A DNA stretch of 64,000 nt from Flavobacterium sp. KACC 22761 (GCF_034058155.1 NZ_CP139148.1:2914001-2978000), one strand, 5' to 3'. Numbered from the stretch's first letter, positions 8,183 to 16,796 are shown. A program made the numbers and translations. Notes: generated from the sequence alone by a model not told the origin.

Positions 8183-9049
8183 TTGAATAAAGAAATCAAG
8201 ATTATCGAATGTCCCCGTGATGCTATGCAAGGCATCAAGGATTTTATTCCAACAAAAAACAAGGTTACTTATATTCAGGCATTGCTTCGAGTAGGTTTTG
8301 ATACTATTGATTTTGGAAGTTTTGTGTCTCCAAAAGCAATTCCGCAAATGCAGGATACAGCCGAAGTTTTGGCGCAGCTTGATCTTTCGCAGACTTCGAG
8401 TAAATTACTTTCCATAATTGCCAATACGCAAGGCGCAGCTCTGGCTTCAGAATTTGAATCTATCCAATATTTAGGATTTCCTTTCTCAATATCTGAAAAT
8501 TTTCAGATGCGAAATACGCATAAGACCATTGCAGAATCTTTGATTACTTTAGAAGAAATTCTTGAAATTGCCGATAAAAAAAATAAAGAAGTAGTAACCT
8601 ATCTTTCAATGGGTTTTGGAAATCCTTATGGCGATCCGTGGAATGTTGAAATAGTAGGCGAGTGGACAGAAAAATTAGCAGGAATGGGCGTCAAAATCCT
8701 TTCGCTTTCAGATACTGTCGGAAGTTCGACACCAGAGGTTATCACTTATCTTTTTTCAAATTTAATTCCGAAATATCCTCAAATTGAGTTTGGCGCGCAT
8801 TTGCATACTACTCCAGATAGTTGGTTTGAGAAGATTGATGCTGCTGCAAAAGCAGGCTGTGCCCGTTTTGATGGTGCAATTCAAGGTTTTGGAGGCTGTC
8901 CTATGGCGACAGATAAGCTGACAGGAAACATGCCTACAGAAAAACTGGTTTCTTATTTTACAGCCAATAAAAAAATCACCGGACTTAATTCTTTGAGTTT
9001 TGAAAGTGCTTATAATGAAGCTTCAAAATTATTTGGGAAGTTTCATTAA
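8183..9049 (+). CDS. mvaB: Hydroxymethylglutaryl-CoA lyase
   Basis: This DRE-TIM lyase cleaves HMG-CoA to acetyl-CoA and acetoacetate in leucine and ketone-body metabolism. Visible features are IIECPRDAMQGIKDFIPT (metal and acyl-CoA site), FDTIDFGSFVSPKAIPQM, SLSDTVGSS, FGAHLHTTPDSW (metal-binding His pair) and AIQGFGGCPMATDKLTGNMPTE, the equivalent of the family's GGCP active-site loop with catalytic Cys. The frame extends back to ATG 8057, but those 42 codons include the palindromic repeat and have no family match. TTG at 8183 gives 288 aa, the usual length, starting NKEIKIIECPRD. It stands alone, divergent from satD. Confidence 0.88.
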   Translation: MNKEIKIIECPRDAMQGIKDFIPTKNKVTYIQALLRVGFDTIDFGSFVSPKAIPQMQDTAEVLAQLDLSQTSSKLLSIIANTQGAALASEFESIQYLGFPFSISENFQMRNTHKTIAESLITLEEILEIADKKNKEVVTYLSMGFGNPYGDPWNVEIVGEWTEKLAGMGVKILSLSDTVGSSTPEVITYLFSNLIPKYPQIEFGAHLHTTPDSWFEKIDAAAKAGCARFDGAIQGFGGCPMATDKLTGNMPTEKLVSYFTANKKITGLNSLSFESAYNEASKLFGKFH

Positions 9050-9130
9050 AAAAAATCCTATATTTACTTGACAAAGCAATAAAAACAATATTCCCCAGTT
9101 GTTTACTATTATCTTAAAATTCTTTCAAAT

Positions 9131-9688
9131 ATGAAATGTAATTGCATCAATAGTATTCTAAAGATTTTTGCAGTAGCAATTTTGTTTTTTTCATGCTCAA
9201 GCGATTTAGATTTTGATCAAGTAAATGATTTGAAACTAGAACCCGTCTACGTTGCCAATCTCGTTTATTTTGATATTCCTGCAAATCAGTTAATTGCTGA
9301 TGGTGGAATACAGATTGCCTATGATTCCAGAAATTTTGATGTTTTCAAAAAACAGTTCCTCAGAGATTATTTGTCAAAAGCTGAATTTGATGTAGAAATT
9401 GAAAACAATATCGAACGCGGTTTTGTAATCAACATGGTGCTCCTGAATTCCCAAAATCAAATTCTTACGACTTCATCTTATACTGTGCCCGCTTATAAGG
9501 GAAGTCCAAATATTATTAAATATCCTACTGAAGTTTTTGAAAATCAACGATTAGAGCTTTTAAAACAAACCGAAAAAATAGGTTTTGTTGTTTTAATGAC
9601 GGCTGGAGCTCCGTTAGATGAAAATAGTGTTGGGAATTTAAAGTTACGATCAAGTGCAACAACTTATTTTGAAATCGGGGTGAAATGA
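9131..9688 (+). CDS. Small predicted lipoprotein, function unknown
   Basis: A 185-aa protein with a lipoprotein signal: a hydrophobic stretch ending LFFSC-SSD places the acylated Cys near residue 24. The mature part is a predicted beta-rich domain (DFDQVNDLKLEPVYVANLVYFDIPANQL). No family was recognised. Its stop overlaps the start of the next gene (a DUF5723-type outer-membrane protein) by 4 bp, so the two are co-translated and probably act together at the outer membrane. Confidence 0.75.
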   Translation: MKCNCINSILKIFAVAILFFSCSSDLDFDQVNDLKLEPVYVANLVYFDIPANQLIADGGIQIAYDSRNFDVFKKQFLRDYLSKAEFDVEIENNIERGFVINMVLLNSQNQILTTSSYTVPAYKGSPNIIKYPTEVFENQRLELLKQTEKIGFVVLMTAGAPLDENSVGNLKLRSSATTYFEIGVK

Positions 9689-11085
9689 GGATGAAATATT
9701 TAATTTTAGGGCTTCTTTTACAGTTTTCTTGTTTTTCTCAAAATAAGGAAATGTTGTACAACTTCACATCAATTCCCCAATCATCATTAGTAAATCCTGG
9801 CGCTGATGTTTCCTATAAATATTACTTCGGATTTCCCGTATTGTCTGGCGTATCATTAAATGCTGGATCGAGTAGCTTTTCGGCTTATGATTTATTTGCA
9901 AATAATGGAGTCGATTTTAATCAAAAAGTAAGAGACGTTGTCAATAAATCTTCTCGAAATGACAAAGTAGTTACCAATGAACAACTGGAAGTGTTTTCTG
10001 GCGGGTTCAGAGTAGGAGGTAGGGAAAGTCGTTCTTATATTTCTTTTGGTATTTATCAAGAGTTTGATTTTTTTATGTATATGCCAAAAGACTTGGCAAT
10101 ATTAGCTTTAGATGGCAATCGAGATTACATGGGAAAAGCTTTTCACTTGGATGATTTAAATGTCAAAGCCGAAGTTCTTTCTGTTTTTCATGTAGGATTT
10201 CATAAAAAAATGAATGACAAATTAGTACTTGGTGGTCGAGCGAAAATTTATTCCAGTGGTGCAAATGCAACTTCTGTTCACAATTCTGGTTATATATTTA
10301 CAGGACAAGAACCAGGCACACCCAATCTATATACTCAAATTATTTCTTCAAATTTGGAACTTAAAACTTCTGGATTAGCTCCTTTTACGAAAGATGAATA
10401 CGACGGAAATATTGCAAGAGATATTGCTCACAATACTTTTTTTAATGGAAGCCTAGGTTTAGGATTAGATGCAGGAGTAACATATTATCCGAAAGAAAAT
10501 CTTCAGTTTACTGCCAGTATTATTGACCTCGGATTTATAAATCAGTCAAAAAATATTGAAACGCTTACCTATAAAGGCACTTATCAATATCAAGGCGCAA
10601 ATCCAGATTTTACAAATTCAGATGATCCAGAAAATGTTTTTGACGAATTTAAGAAAGCAATCCCGAGAGATACTTTGTATGATAAATACACCACTTGGCG
10701 CCCTACAAAAATATATGCTTCTGCCGAATATGCATTCGGCAATTCCAGATCAAATGCTGATTGCAATTGCAAAGGACAAGTAAAAGAAAGATATCTAAAT
10801 GCTGCAGGAATTCAGTTTTTTGCTATGACAGCACCCAGAGAACCACTCGCCGCAGTTACTGCTTTTTATAAACGAAGTATTTTCGAAAAATTAGATCTGA
10901 AAGCAACCTATACAATTGATGCATTTTCAAGCACTAATATTGGTCTCGGGCTTTCGGGAACGATTTGGAAAGTAAATATTTATGCTCTGGCAAATAATGT
11001 TTTAGAATACAAAGATATTTCAAAGGCAAGCAGTGCTGCATTCCAAATCGGAATCAATTTTGTTTTCCAAGATCAAGAAGAATAA
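9685..11085 (+). CDS. DUF5723-like outer-membrane beta-barrel protein
   Basis: A 466-aa protein with a short signal peptide (LLLQFSCFSQ) and alternating beta strands throughout. The opening MLYNFTSIPQSSLVNPGADVSYKYYFGFPVLSGVSLNAGSS, then SFGIYQEFDFFMYMP and LGGRAKIYSSGANA, match DUF5723, a Bacteroidetes barrel family related in look to PorV/PorP-type proteins. A cysteine cluster (NADCNCKG) is near residue 360. ATG at 9685 overlaps the lipoprotein stop (ATGA); ATG at 9691 is equally possible. Function is unknown; pairing with a lipoprotein suggests an envelope complex. Confidence 0.75.
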   Translation: MRMKYLILGLLLQFSCFSQNKEMLYNFTSIPQSSLVNPGADVSYKYYFGFPVLSGVSLNAGSSSFSAYDLFANNGVDFNQKVRDVVNKSSRNDKVVTNEQLEVFSGGFRVGGRESRSYISFGIYQEFDFFMYMPKDLAILALDGNRDYMGKAFHLDDLNVKAEVLSVFHVGFHKKMNDKLVLGGRAKIYSSGANATSVHNSGYIFTGQEPGTPNLYTQIISSNLELKTSGLAPFTKDEYDGNIARDIAHNTFFNGSLGLGLDAGVTYYPKENLQFTASIIDLGFINQSKNIETLTYKGTYQYQGANPDFTNSDDPENVFDEFKKAIPRDTLYDKYTTWRPTKIYASAEYAFGNSRSNADCNCKGQVKERYLNAAGIQFFAMTAPREPLAAVTAFYKRSIFEKLDLKATYTIDAFSSTNIGLGLSGTIWKVNIYALANNVLEYKDISKASSAAFQIGINFVFQDQEE

Positions 11086-11183
11086 ATTCCAAAAAATAAA
11101 TCTCAAAAAATAAATCCCAAATTCCAAGAACAATACTTCATTTTCGGTTTGTATTGGACTTTGGAATTTAATTTTTGGAATTT
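11085..11183. repeat. Nested inverted repeat after the DUF5723 gene
   Basis: Outer arms AAATTCCAAAAAATAAAT and its near-complement, and inner arms around CCAAATTCCAAGAACAATAC, form one long imperfect hairpin. Flavobacteria carry many such AAATTCCAA palindromes. It may end transcription before guaB. Confidence 0.55.
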
Positions 11184-11255
11184 CAAAACCGTAAGTGTTT
11201 TCTTGTAAATACAAATTTATGAATTAGTTAGTATTCAAGTTAGCAATTTATTCAC

Positions 11256-11263
11256 TATATTTG
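11256..11263 (+). promoter_or_regulatory. Candidate guaB -7 promoter element (TATATTTG)
   Basis: TATATTTG lies 26 nt before the guaB ATG and matches TAnnTTTG. Confidence 0.5.
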
Positions 11264-11289
11264 CACGCAATTCAACTAGAAATTGCACC

Positions 11290-12762
11290 ATGATAGCACA
11301 CAACTCCAAGATTATCGGCGAAGGTTTAACTTACGACGATGTATTATTAGTACCTAACTACTCGAATGTGCTTCCTCGCGAAGTGAGTATCAAATCAAAA
11401 TTTTCAAGAAACATCACATTAAATGTTCCGATTGTATCTGCAGCTATGGATACAGTGACCGAAAGCGCAATGGCTATAGCTATGGCACAAGAAGGTGGAA
11501 TTGGTGTTTTACATAAAAATATGACTATCGAACAACAAGCAGGAAAAGTTCGAAAAGTAAAACGTGCAGAAGCTGGAATGATCATTGATCCAGTTACTTT
11601 GCCAATGACTTCAACAATTGCAGATGCAAAAAATGCCATGAAAGAATTCGGAATCGGTGGTATTCCAATTGTTGACGAAAACAAAATTCTTAAAGGAATT
11701 GTAACCAATCGTGACTTGCGTTTCGAGAAAAACGGAGCAAGACCAATCGCTGAGGTAATGACAAGCCAAAACTTAGTAACAGTTTCTGAAGGAACGTCAT
11801 TACAGCAAGCAGAAGTTGTGTTACAAGGTCATAAAATCGAAAAATTACCAGTTGTAAATGCTCAAAATGAATTAGTAGGTTTAATTACTTTTAGAGATAT
11901 TACAAAATTAACTCAAAAGCCAATCGCAAATAAAGATTCTTTTGGTCGTTTGAGAGTTGCAGCTGCTATTGGAGTTACTGGAGATGCAGTTCAAAGAGCT
12001 GAAGCTTTAGTTGCAGCCGGTGTAGATGCAATTATTATCGATACAGCACATGGACATACAGAAGGTGTGGTAAATACATTAAAAGAAGTAAAGGCAAAAT
12101 TTCCTCAAATTGATGTGATTGTTGGAAACATCGCTACTCCAGAAGCTGCTAAATATTTAGTAGAAAATGGTGCCGATGGTGTAAAAGTTGGAATCGGACC
12201 TGGTTCTATTTGTACTACACGTATCGTTGCAGGTGTTGGTTTTCCTCAATTTTCGGCAGTTTTAGAAGTTGCAGCTGCTATCAAAGGAACAGGAGTTCCA
12301 GTTATCGCTGATGGTGGAATTCGTTATACAGGAGATATTCCTAAAGCTATCGCTGCAGGTGCCGACTGTGTAATGTTAGGTTCGTTATTAGCAGGAACAA
12401 AAGAATCTCCAGGGGAAACTATCATTTTTGAAGGAAGAAAATTCAAATCTTACCGCGGAATGGGATCTGTTGAAGCAATGCAAACAGGATCAAAAGATCG
12501 TTATTTCCAAGATGTTGAAGACGACGTTAAAAAATTAGTTCCAGAAGGAATTGTTGGACGTGTTCCTTACAAAGGTGAATTGAACGAAAGTATGCTTCAA
12601 TTTATTGGAGGTCTTCGTGCCGGAATGGGATACTGTGGTTCAAAAGATATTCCGACTTTGCAAGAAACTGGGCGTTTTGTTAGAATCACTTCTAGCGGAA
12701 TCACTGAGAGTCATCCACATAATGTTACAATTACAAAAGAAGCTCCAAATTATTCTAGATAA
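11290..12762 (+). CDS. guaB: Inosine-5'-monophosphate dehydrogenase
   Basis: IMPDH oxidises IMP to XMP with NAD+, the committed step to GMP. The 490-aa protein has the TIM barrel split by two CBS domains (about residues 95-215): [21 protein letters not shown] before, and [11 protein letters not shown] after. The catalytic loop [17 protein letters not shown] carries the nucleophilic Cys. [24 protein letters not shown], the flap [11 protein letters not shown] and VPYKG are intact. It is flanked by a TAnnTTTG promoter and a strong terminator, so is likely monocistronic. Confidence 0.98.
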   Translation: MIAHNSKIIGEGLTYDDVLLVPNYSNVLPREVSIKSKFSRNITLNVPIVSAAMDTVTESAMAIAMAQEGGIGVLHKNMTIEQQAGKVRKVKRAEAGMIIDPVTLPMTSTIADAKNAMKEFGIGGIPIVDENKILKGIVTNRDLRFEKNGARPIAEVMTSQNLVTVSEGTSLQQAEVVLQGHKIEKLPVVNAQNELVGLITFRDITKLTQKPIANKDSFGRLRVAAAIGVTGDAVQRAEALVAAGVDAIIIDTAHGHTEGVVNTLKEVKAKFPQIDVIVGNIATPEAAKYLVENGADGVKVGIGPGSICTTRIVAGVGFPQFSAVLEVAAAIKGTGVPVIADGGIRYTGDIPKAIAAGADCVMLGSLLAGTKESPGETIIFEGRKFKSYRGMGSVEAMQTGSKDRYFQDVEDDVKKLVPEGIVGRVPYKGELNESMLQFIGGLRAGMGYCGSKDIPTLQETGRFVRITSSGITESHPHNVTITKEAPNYSR

Positions 12763-12782
12763 TTTGAGTTTTGAAATAAAAC

Positions 12783-12816
12783 AAAAGGCGTAAGAAATTA
12801 ATCTTACGCCTTTTTT
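12783..12816. terminator. Bidirectional terminator between guaB and the convergent gene
   Basis: AAAAGGCGTAAG and CTTACGCCTTTT form a perfect 12-bp stem with an 8-base loop followed by a T run. It serves guaB and, on the other strand, the gene ending at 12815. Confidence 0.88.
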
Positions 12817-13645
12817 ATTTTTTTGAAATTTTACAAATTTGTTTAAAATCGCTTTTTGATTTCAGTTGCAAAGAAAAATCAGTATGTTTTAGGCCGAGGC
12901 TAAATTCCATATCTAAATTATTTTCAGTCATAAAATGATTCGGAATGTCATAAATCAGGTTTCCTTTTCCTTTTCCAGTTCCACTTGTTTCAAATCTGTT
13001 GTCTGACATTTTGATTGTGTAGGTTTGTACAATATCAAAAAAAGCATTTTTTGAATCCATACTTTTTAAGGTGTACGTTGTCGTAATCACCATTTCAAAG
13101 CTAATTCCTGCTATTGGTATAACTAATGGGTTGTCTTGACTAAAGGATTCCCCAATTTTTAGTTTTTTTTGTGGCAATAGTATTTGCGAAAAGGTGCTTT
13201 GCACCATTTGAAAAATCGTATTTTTAAGATTCTCTTCCATACCTTCGGCAACAATAGAATCCATCTTAGGCATTGTATTTAAAGAACTTTTTCCGTACAA
13301 AAGCGTACCACTCGGAATTATAGATTTTCCATTTGCATCAGTAGATTTTAGGTACTCAATAGTAATCGGAAAATTTCCATCTGTACCCATTTTCCCAGTT
13401 TTAGAAACCGTTTCGACATTAAAAATGGTTTTTATTTTTGTTGGATTTTCATTTCCGTTTTTCTTTAATGCTTCTAGAAATTTTTCTGATCCGGAATAAG
13501 CGATTTCATAATCTGAAGAATTAGTTGTGTTTTGATTATAAATGGTTTCGGGAGCATAACCTGCTTTGAAATCTAAAACTTGATTAGCTTGACCATAATT
13601 TAAAGCCGTCGTACAAATAAAAAAGAGAAGGAATATTTTTTTCAT
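12815..13645 (-). CDS. Secreted protein of unknown function (276 aa)
   Basis: A 276-aa protein with a clear signal peptide (MKKIFLLFFICTTALNYGQ). The mature part is predicted mostly beta: KFLEALKKNG, TIEYLKSTDANGKSIIPSGTLLYGKSSLNTMPKMDSI and LKIGESFSQDNPLVIPIAGISFEMVITTTYTLKSM. It resembles Bacteroidetes periplasmic proteins of the DUF6263 kind, but I could not confirm this. No catalytic motif is visible. It converges with guaB and shares its terminator. Confidence 0.65.
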   Translation of the reverse strand: MKKIFLLFFICTTALNYGQANQVLDFKAGYAPETIYNQNTTNSSDYEIAYSGSEKFLEALKKNGNENPTKIKTIFNVETVSKTGKMGTDGNFPITIEYLKSTDANGKSIIPSGTLLYGKSSLNTMPKMDSIVAEGMEENLKNTIFQMVQSTFSQILLPQKKLKIGESFSQDNPLVIPIAGISFEMVITTTYTLKSMDSKNAFFDIVQTYTIKMSDNRFETSGTGKGKGNLIYDIPNHFMTENNLDMEFSLGLKHTDFSLQLKSKSDFKQICKISKK

Positions 13646-13700
13646 TGTTTTTTATACAGTTTTTTCTGATTATTGCAAGCGAAGGTAAGAAATTAAACCT

Positions 13701-14843
13701 TTACTCAACTCTACTGCTTAAAATATCTTCGGCAGTTATGTCAGAATGCAATAAATCTTCCATTTTTTTAGTCATTCTTTGGGCTTCTAAAGCGTAACCA
13801 AACATTTTTTGCTCATAATCAGCGATAGCTTCATCGATTGTTTCAAATTTTCCGTTAGTTAGATTTTCGGTTAAATGAAAAGCATCGTATAATCCCATAT
13901 TTACGCCTTCGCCAGCAAACGGTGGCATTAAGTGCGCGGCATCTCCAACTAATGTGATATTTGTATGCGATTTCCAAGGTTGTTCCAAAGAAAATAATCG
14001 CAAAGGCAATCCTGAAAATTCAGTAGAAACAGCAAAGAATTTTTTGTAATCATCGTTCCAATTTTTAAATTTTTCGTTTAAAAAAGAAATCACGGCTTCG
14101 TCATTTTCAAAATTGATTCCGTGGTTTAAAACCCAATCTTCATCTGCTTTAAAAGAAACCCCAAAATGCAAAGAACCATCACCCATAGTATGTGTGTAGA
14201 ACATTTTTTGTTCGCCCATTGCCATGACATTTCCGTTTCCGTATTTCGGTTTGAATTCTGGATAATCTTGATCTGGATTTGAAATTTCGCCTTGAATAAT
14301 ATACGTTCCAGAAAGTTGAGGTTCTTGATCACTGACAAATTTTCTCGCATTTGAACGTCCACCATTGGCAACAATTACAAAATCGGCAGTCGTTGTTGTG
14401 CCATTTTTAAATTCTAAAATATATTGATTTTCAGATTTATCGATATTGACTAATTGGCTGTCCCAAATTACTGTATTCTCTTTAAGATTTTCCAGCATGA
14501 TTTTTCTTAAATCATTTCGATCAATTTCTGGACGCGAAAAAGCATTTGTTTCATCTGGCATTTCATCAGAAGTTATATTTCCATGCATATCAGCTATTTT
14601 TTCGCCAGTTGGACGCGCATATTTGTAGAATTCTTCCATTAATTCTGCTTTCTGAATTGCGTATTGTCCAGAATCAGAATGAATGTCGAGCGTTCCGCCC
14701 GATGTGCGTGCAAATTCATTAAGATCTCTTTCATAAACTTTTACATCCGCGCCATTGACCTGTAAAATTCGTGCAGTTGTAAGTCCGACTGGTCCTCCGC
14801 CAATAATGGCAATTTTTTTATTTTCTATAAGTGAAGTTTTCAT
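13701..14843 (-). CDS. TetX-like FAD-dependent monooxygenase
   Basis: A 380-aa group A flavoprotein monooxygenase, close to TetX along its whole length. Motifs: GGGPVGLTTARILQVNGADVKVYERD (FAD Rossmann), GGTLDIHSDSGQYAIQKAEL, DRNDLRKIML, the DG-like VIVANGGRSNARKFV, GDAAHLMPPFAGEGVNMGLYDAF (second FAD motif) and YEQKMFGYALEAQ. TetX inactivates tetracyclines by hydroxylation at C11a. Of the A-ring contacts, the Gln (Q184, in YIIQGEI) and His (H226, in SLHFG) are kept, but the position of TetX Arg213 is Val206. The substrate is therefore uncertain; a chromosomal flavobacterial Tet(X)-like enzyme is a fair description. A palindrome overlaps its promoter. Confidence 0.88.
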   Translation of the reverse strand: MKTSLIENKKIAIIGGGPVGLTTARILQVNGADVKVYERDLNEFARTSGGTLDIHSDSGQYAIQKAELMEEFYKYARPTGEKIADMHGNITSDEMPDETNAFSRPEIDRNDLRKIMLENLKENTVIWDSQLVNIDKSENQYILEFKNGTTTTADFVIVANGGRSNARKFVSDQEPQLSGTYIIQGEISNPDQDYPEFKPKYGNGNVMAMGEQKMFYTHTMGDGSLHFGVSFKADEDWVLNHGINFENDEAVISFLNEKFKNWNDDYKKFFAVSTEFSGLPLRLFSLEQPWKSHTNITLVGDAAHLMPPFAGEGVNMGLYDAFHLTENLTNGKFETIDEAIADYEQKMFGYALEAQRMTKKMEDLLHSDITAEDILSSRVE

Positions 14844-14907
14844 TTGTCTATTTAAGTTGATTTGTATTTAAAATTTCTGGAACGTAATCAAGTTCAAGAA
14901 TTCGATA

Positions 14908-14944
14908 CAAAGATACAATAATAAATGAATGTTTATTCATTTAT
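14908..14944 (-). promoter_or_regulatory. Promoter with overlapping operator-like palindrome for the TetX-like gene
   Basis: The minus strand has TATCTTTG (14908-14915), a TAnnTTTG -7 box. Immediately upstream, 14921-14944 is a perfect inverted repeat with 10-base arms ATAAATGAAT / ATTCATTTAT around GTTT, covering the -33 region. TGAAT-N4-ATTCA is typical of TetR-family operators. No regulator gene is adjacent. Confidence 0.6.
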
Positions 14945-15023
14945 ATAAAAAAATATAAGAAGTGCTTCCTGAGACAGACGGAAATATGTTAAAAATGATG
15001 TGAAGAAAAGACTGCAATCGAAA

Positions 15024-15054
15024 TAAAAAAGGCCGCATAATTTTGCGACCTTTT
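15024..15054 (-). terminator. Terminator after the L,D-transpeptidase gene
   Basis: On the minus strand AAAAGGTCGC and GCGGCCTTTT pair with one mismatch around an AT loop, followed by T's. It lies 20 bp after the transpeptidase stop. Confidence 0.75.
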
Positions 15055-15074
15055 GATGTGAGAAATATATTTTT

Positions 15075-15959
15075 TTAAAGTGTTTCTGTTTGTTCTGCTT
15101 CTCTAAGTTTTTGATTGTCTAATATTTCTTGTAGAAACGGTTTTGTTTGGTTCTCAATTTCTGATTCTGAAATATTCAAAGCTTTCGGGTCAGTAGCTAG
15201 TTGTAGCCAAGGTTTTGTTCCATCAAAATTATAACTTCCAAAAACTATGACTGGAGTTCCTTTTACTTTTACGTTTTCTCTGTCTTTCAAAATCCATTCA
15301 TCGGCAAATTTGTAAAGGTATTTGGCATCTTTTTCCTGAAGTCTTAAACAAGAATGCGACGCCGGATAACCCGGTAATTCATATTGGTGAAAACCAACGC
15401 CAAGTTTGTTTTCGATGTTGAAATTCCATTTCAAATCCCATTCGTCATTGAAAGTGCTTGTGGTTTGTTCGGCTTTCCAATTGGTAAAAAATAATCCGGT
15501 TGGAGTAGGATCTTTTTTTCTTCCCATGTTTGTTGGACCGGTATGAACCAATTCGCCACTTTCATAAGCAGCAAAAGCTTGAGTAGGATAGGAGAAAATA
15601 ATGATTTTTGACACCTTTTCTAAAGCCGAAACATGAAGTGGAAAAGGCATATAAAACACCAAATCACCAGTAAAATCTGCCGGAATCACAACGGAATCCA
15701 GTTTTTTGAAATTAGCTTTATCCGTTCTGTTTAAAGCATAAACGATGTCCATTTTGTTGCTGTCGGCTTCGTTGGCTTTTAGCCATTCTTTGGTATTTTG
15801 AATTTGATAAGAAACAGCTGATTCGGGTTTCTTATATTCGATTTTTTTTGTCGTTTTTTTATTCTCCGTTAGATTTACAGTTTCGCTTTTTTTGCAAGAA
15901 CCTAATAAAACCAACATCAATATAAGTAGGGCATTTGCTGTATAATATAACTTTTTCAT
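15075..15959 (-). CDS. L,D-transpeptidase (YkuD family) lipoprotein
   Basis: A 294-aa lipoprotein starting MKKLYYTANALLILMLVLLGSC, with the lipobox Cys near residue 22. The YkuD domain is in the middle: IIIFSYPTQAFAAYESGELVHTGPTNMGRKKDPTPTGLFFTNWK, then GVGFHQYELPGYPASHSCLRL, the HxnS-H-x-C-x-R signature with catalytic Cys (the usual Gly is Ser). Such enzymes form 3-3 cross-links or attach lipoproteins to peptidoglycan in the periplasm. An in-frame ATG 12 codons upstream (15995) is rejected because the signal peptide starts at 15959. Its 5' flank is duplicated at 16676-16795. Confidence 0.88.
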   Translation of the reverse strand: MKKLYYTANALLILMLVLLGSCKKSETVNLTENKKTTKKIEYKKPESAVSYQIQNTKEWLKANEADSNKMDIVYALNRTDKANFKKLDSVVIPADFTGDLVFYMPFPLHVSALEKVSKIIIFSYPTQAFAAYESGELVHTGPTNMGRKKDPTPTGLFFTNWKAEQTTSTFNDEWDLKWNFNIENKLGVGFHQYELPGYPASHSCLRLQEKDAKYLYKFADEWILKDRENVKVKGTPVIVFGSYNFDGTKPWLQLATDPKALNISESEIENQTKPFLQEILDNQKLREAEQTETL

Positions 15960-16050
15960 AGGTCTTGTTTTTATGAAAATAAAGTTATAAATCAATCAGG
16001 AAAAATGCTTTACATAATTTTTAGAATTGGTTTCGGGATTCTCATTTTAA
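15921..16050 (-). repeat. Duplicated 5' region, copy A (functional L,D-transpeptidase start)
   Basis: About 120 bp covering the first codons and upstream region of the transpeptidase gene is highly similar to 16676-16795: shared blocks are GCATTTGCTG, ATAATATAACTTTTTCAT, AATAAAGTTATAAATC, AGGAAAA and TTCGGGATT. This points to a local duplication. Confidence 0.75.
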
Positions 16051-16086
16051 TATCAAAAGAATAAGATTTTTGTTATTTGAAAAACG

Positions 16087-16329
16087 TTATTTCCTCCAGT
16101 AATTATTGGCAGCGGCAATAGTGGCAAATTCAGTTGCTACAGTTTGCCCTACAGCAATAAGCATTGCGGCATCTTCAGCATAAATCGGTCGTAATTTTTC
16201 TCTAATTGCAGCATCTGGTTGCGTGATTTTTATGATTAAGCGCGCCATTTTTACGGCTAGCTGACGACCTTCTTCTGGAGTATTGGTAATCAGTGAATCA
16301 TTCGGAACTAATTGTACTTGATCAGACAT
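16087..16329 (-). CDS. Hexameric tyrosine-coordinated haem protein (HTHP)
   Basis: An 80-aa protein matching the HTHP family across its length: TPEEGRQLAVKMARLIIKITQPDA, then REKLRPIYAEDAAMLIAVGQTVATEF, then TIAAANNYWRK. The family forms a six-fold ring with one haem per subunit, bound by a Tyr (here Tyr50 of PIYAEDA, by similarity to Tyr45 of the Silicibacter protein), with peroxidase and weak catalase activity. No signal peptide, so cytoplasmic. It is followed by the L,D-transpeptidase gene in the same direction with about 125 bp between them. A 15-bp palindrome lies 73 bp upstream. Confidence 0.85.
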   Translation of the reverse strand: MSDQVQLVPNDSLITNTPEEGRQLAVKMARLIIKITQPDAAIREKLRPIYAEDAAMLIAVGQTVATEFATIAAANNYWRK

Positions 16330-16401
16330 AATTATTTTATTTTTTGGTTATTATTCTTCTTATAAAATTAATTAAAATTCTGTTTATTTTGAAATTAAAT
16401 T

Positions 16402-16416
16402 AACTGATAATCAGTT
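16402..16416. promoter_or_regulatory. 15-bp palindrome upstream of the haem-protein gene
   Basis: AACTGAT-A-ATCAGTT is a perfect inverted repeat in an AT-rich gap, 73 bp before the HTHP start. It could be an operator; a chance palindrome is possible. The rest of the 467-bp gap (16330-16796) holds the pseudogene and the duplicated block listed separately. Confidence 0.3.
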
Positions 16417-16502
16417 GTTTGGTTGAAATAAATAATGTTTCTAAATTAGCTATTTGTAATGTTTTAGTATTTGCTTAAAATTTTATTTCTGGTCAATTAT
16501 TT

Positions 16503-16713
16503 TTATAATATAGTCCAATTGAGCATTCTTTTCTGCATAAAATCTTTAAAAGTCTGTTTGGTTTCATAATCTGGAATTATTCCAAAAAATTGAATTTGAT
16601 TTTTTTGGTACATCCTGATCCAGATTTACAATAGAAAACTGAAATTTAATTTTAGTTTGCTAATTCATATACACTATAAGTAAGGCATTTGCTGAATAAT
16701 ATAACTTTTTCAT
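16503..16713 (-). pseudogene. Degraded gene remnant sharing the L,D-transpeptidase leader
   Basis: From ATG at 16711-16713 the minus strand encodes MKKLYYSANALLIVYMN and then TAG (16660-16662), a near copy of the transpeptidase signal peptide. The same frame continues past the stop as TKIKFQFSIVNLDQDVPKKSNS. A shifted frame then reads GIIPDYETKQTFKDFMQKR to a TAA at 16503. The last part resembles the C-terminal end of S41 peptidases (GI.PDY.V.QT..DF), but this is a weak match. With an internal stop, a frameshift and a truncated body, it is a decayed duplicate or chimera. Confidence 0.55.
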
Positions 16714-16795
16714 GGGTTATATTTTTATGAAATAAAGTTATAAATCTATTAGGAAAAGTACTTACATAATTTCTTGAATTTCGGGATTTTCATTC
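16676..16795 (-). repeat. Duplicated 5' region, copy B (in front of the remnant)
   Basis: Near-identical in order and spacing to 15921-16050, including the start codon region and upstream DNA. It ends just before the stop codon of the next gene (16797). Confidence 0.75.
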
Positions 16796-16796
16796 G

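Noticed and set aside
10556..10783. Second frame within the DUF5723 gene
   Set aside because: An overlapping shadow frame; the barrel frame is continuous and conserved.
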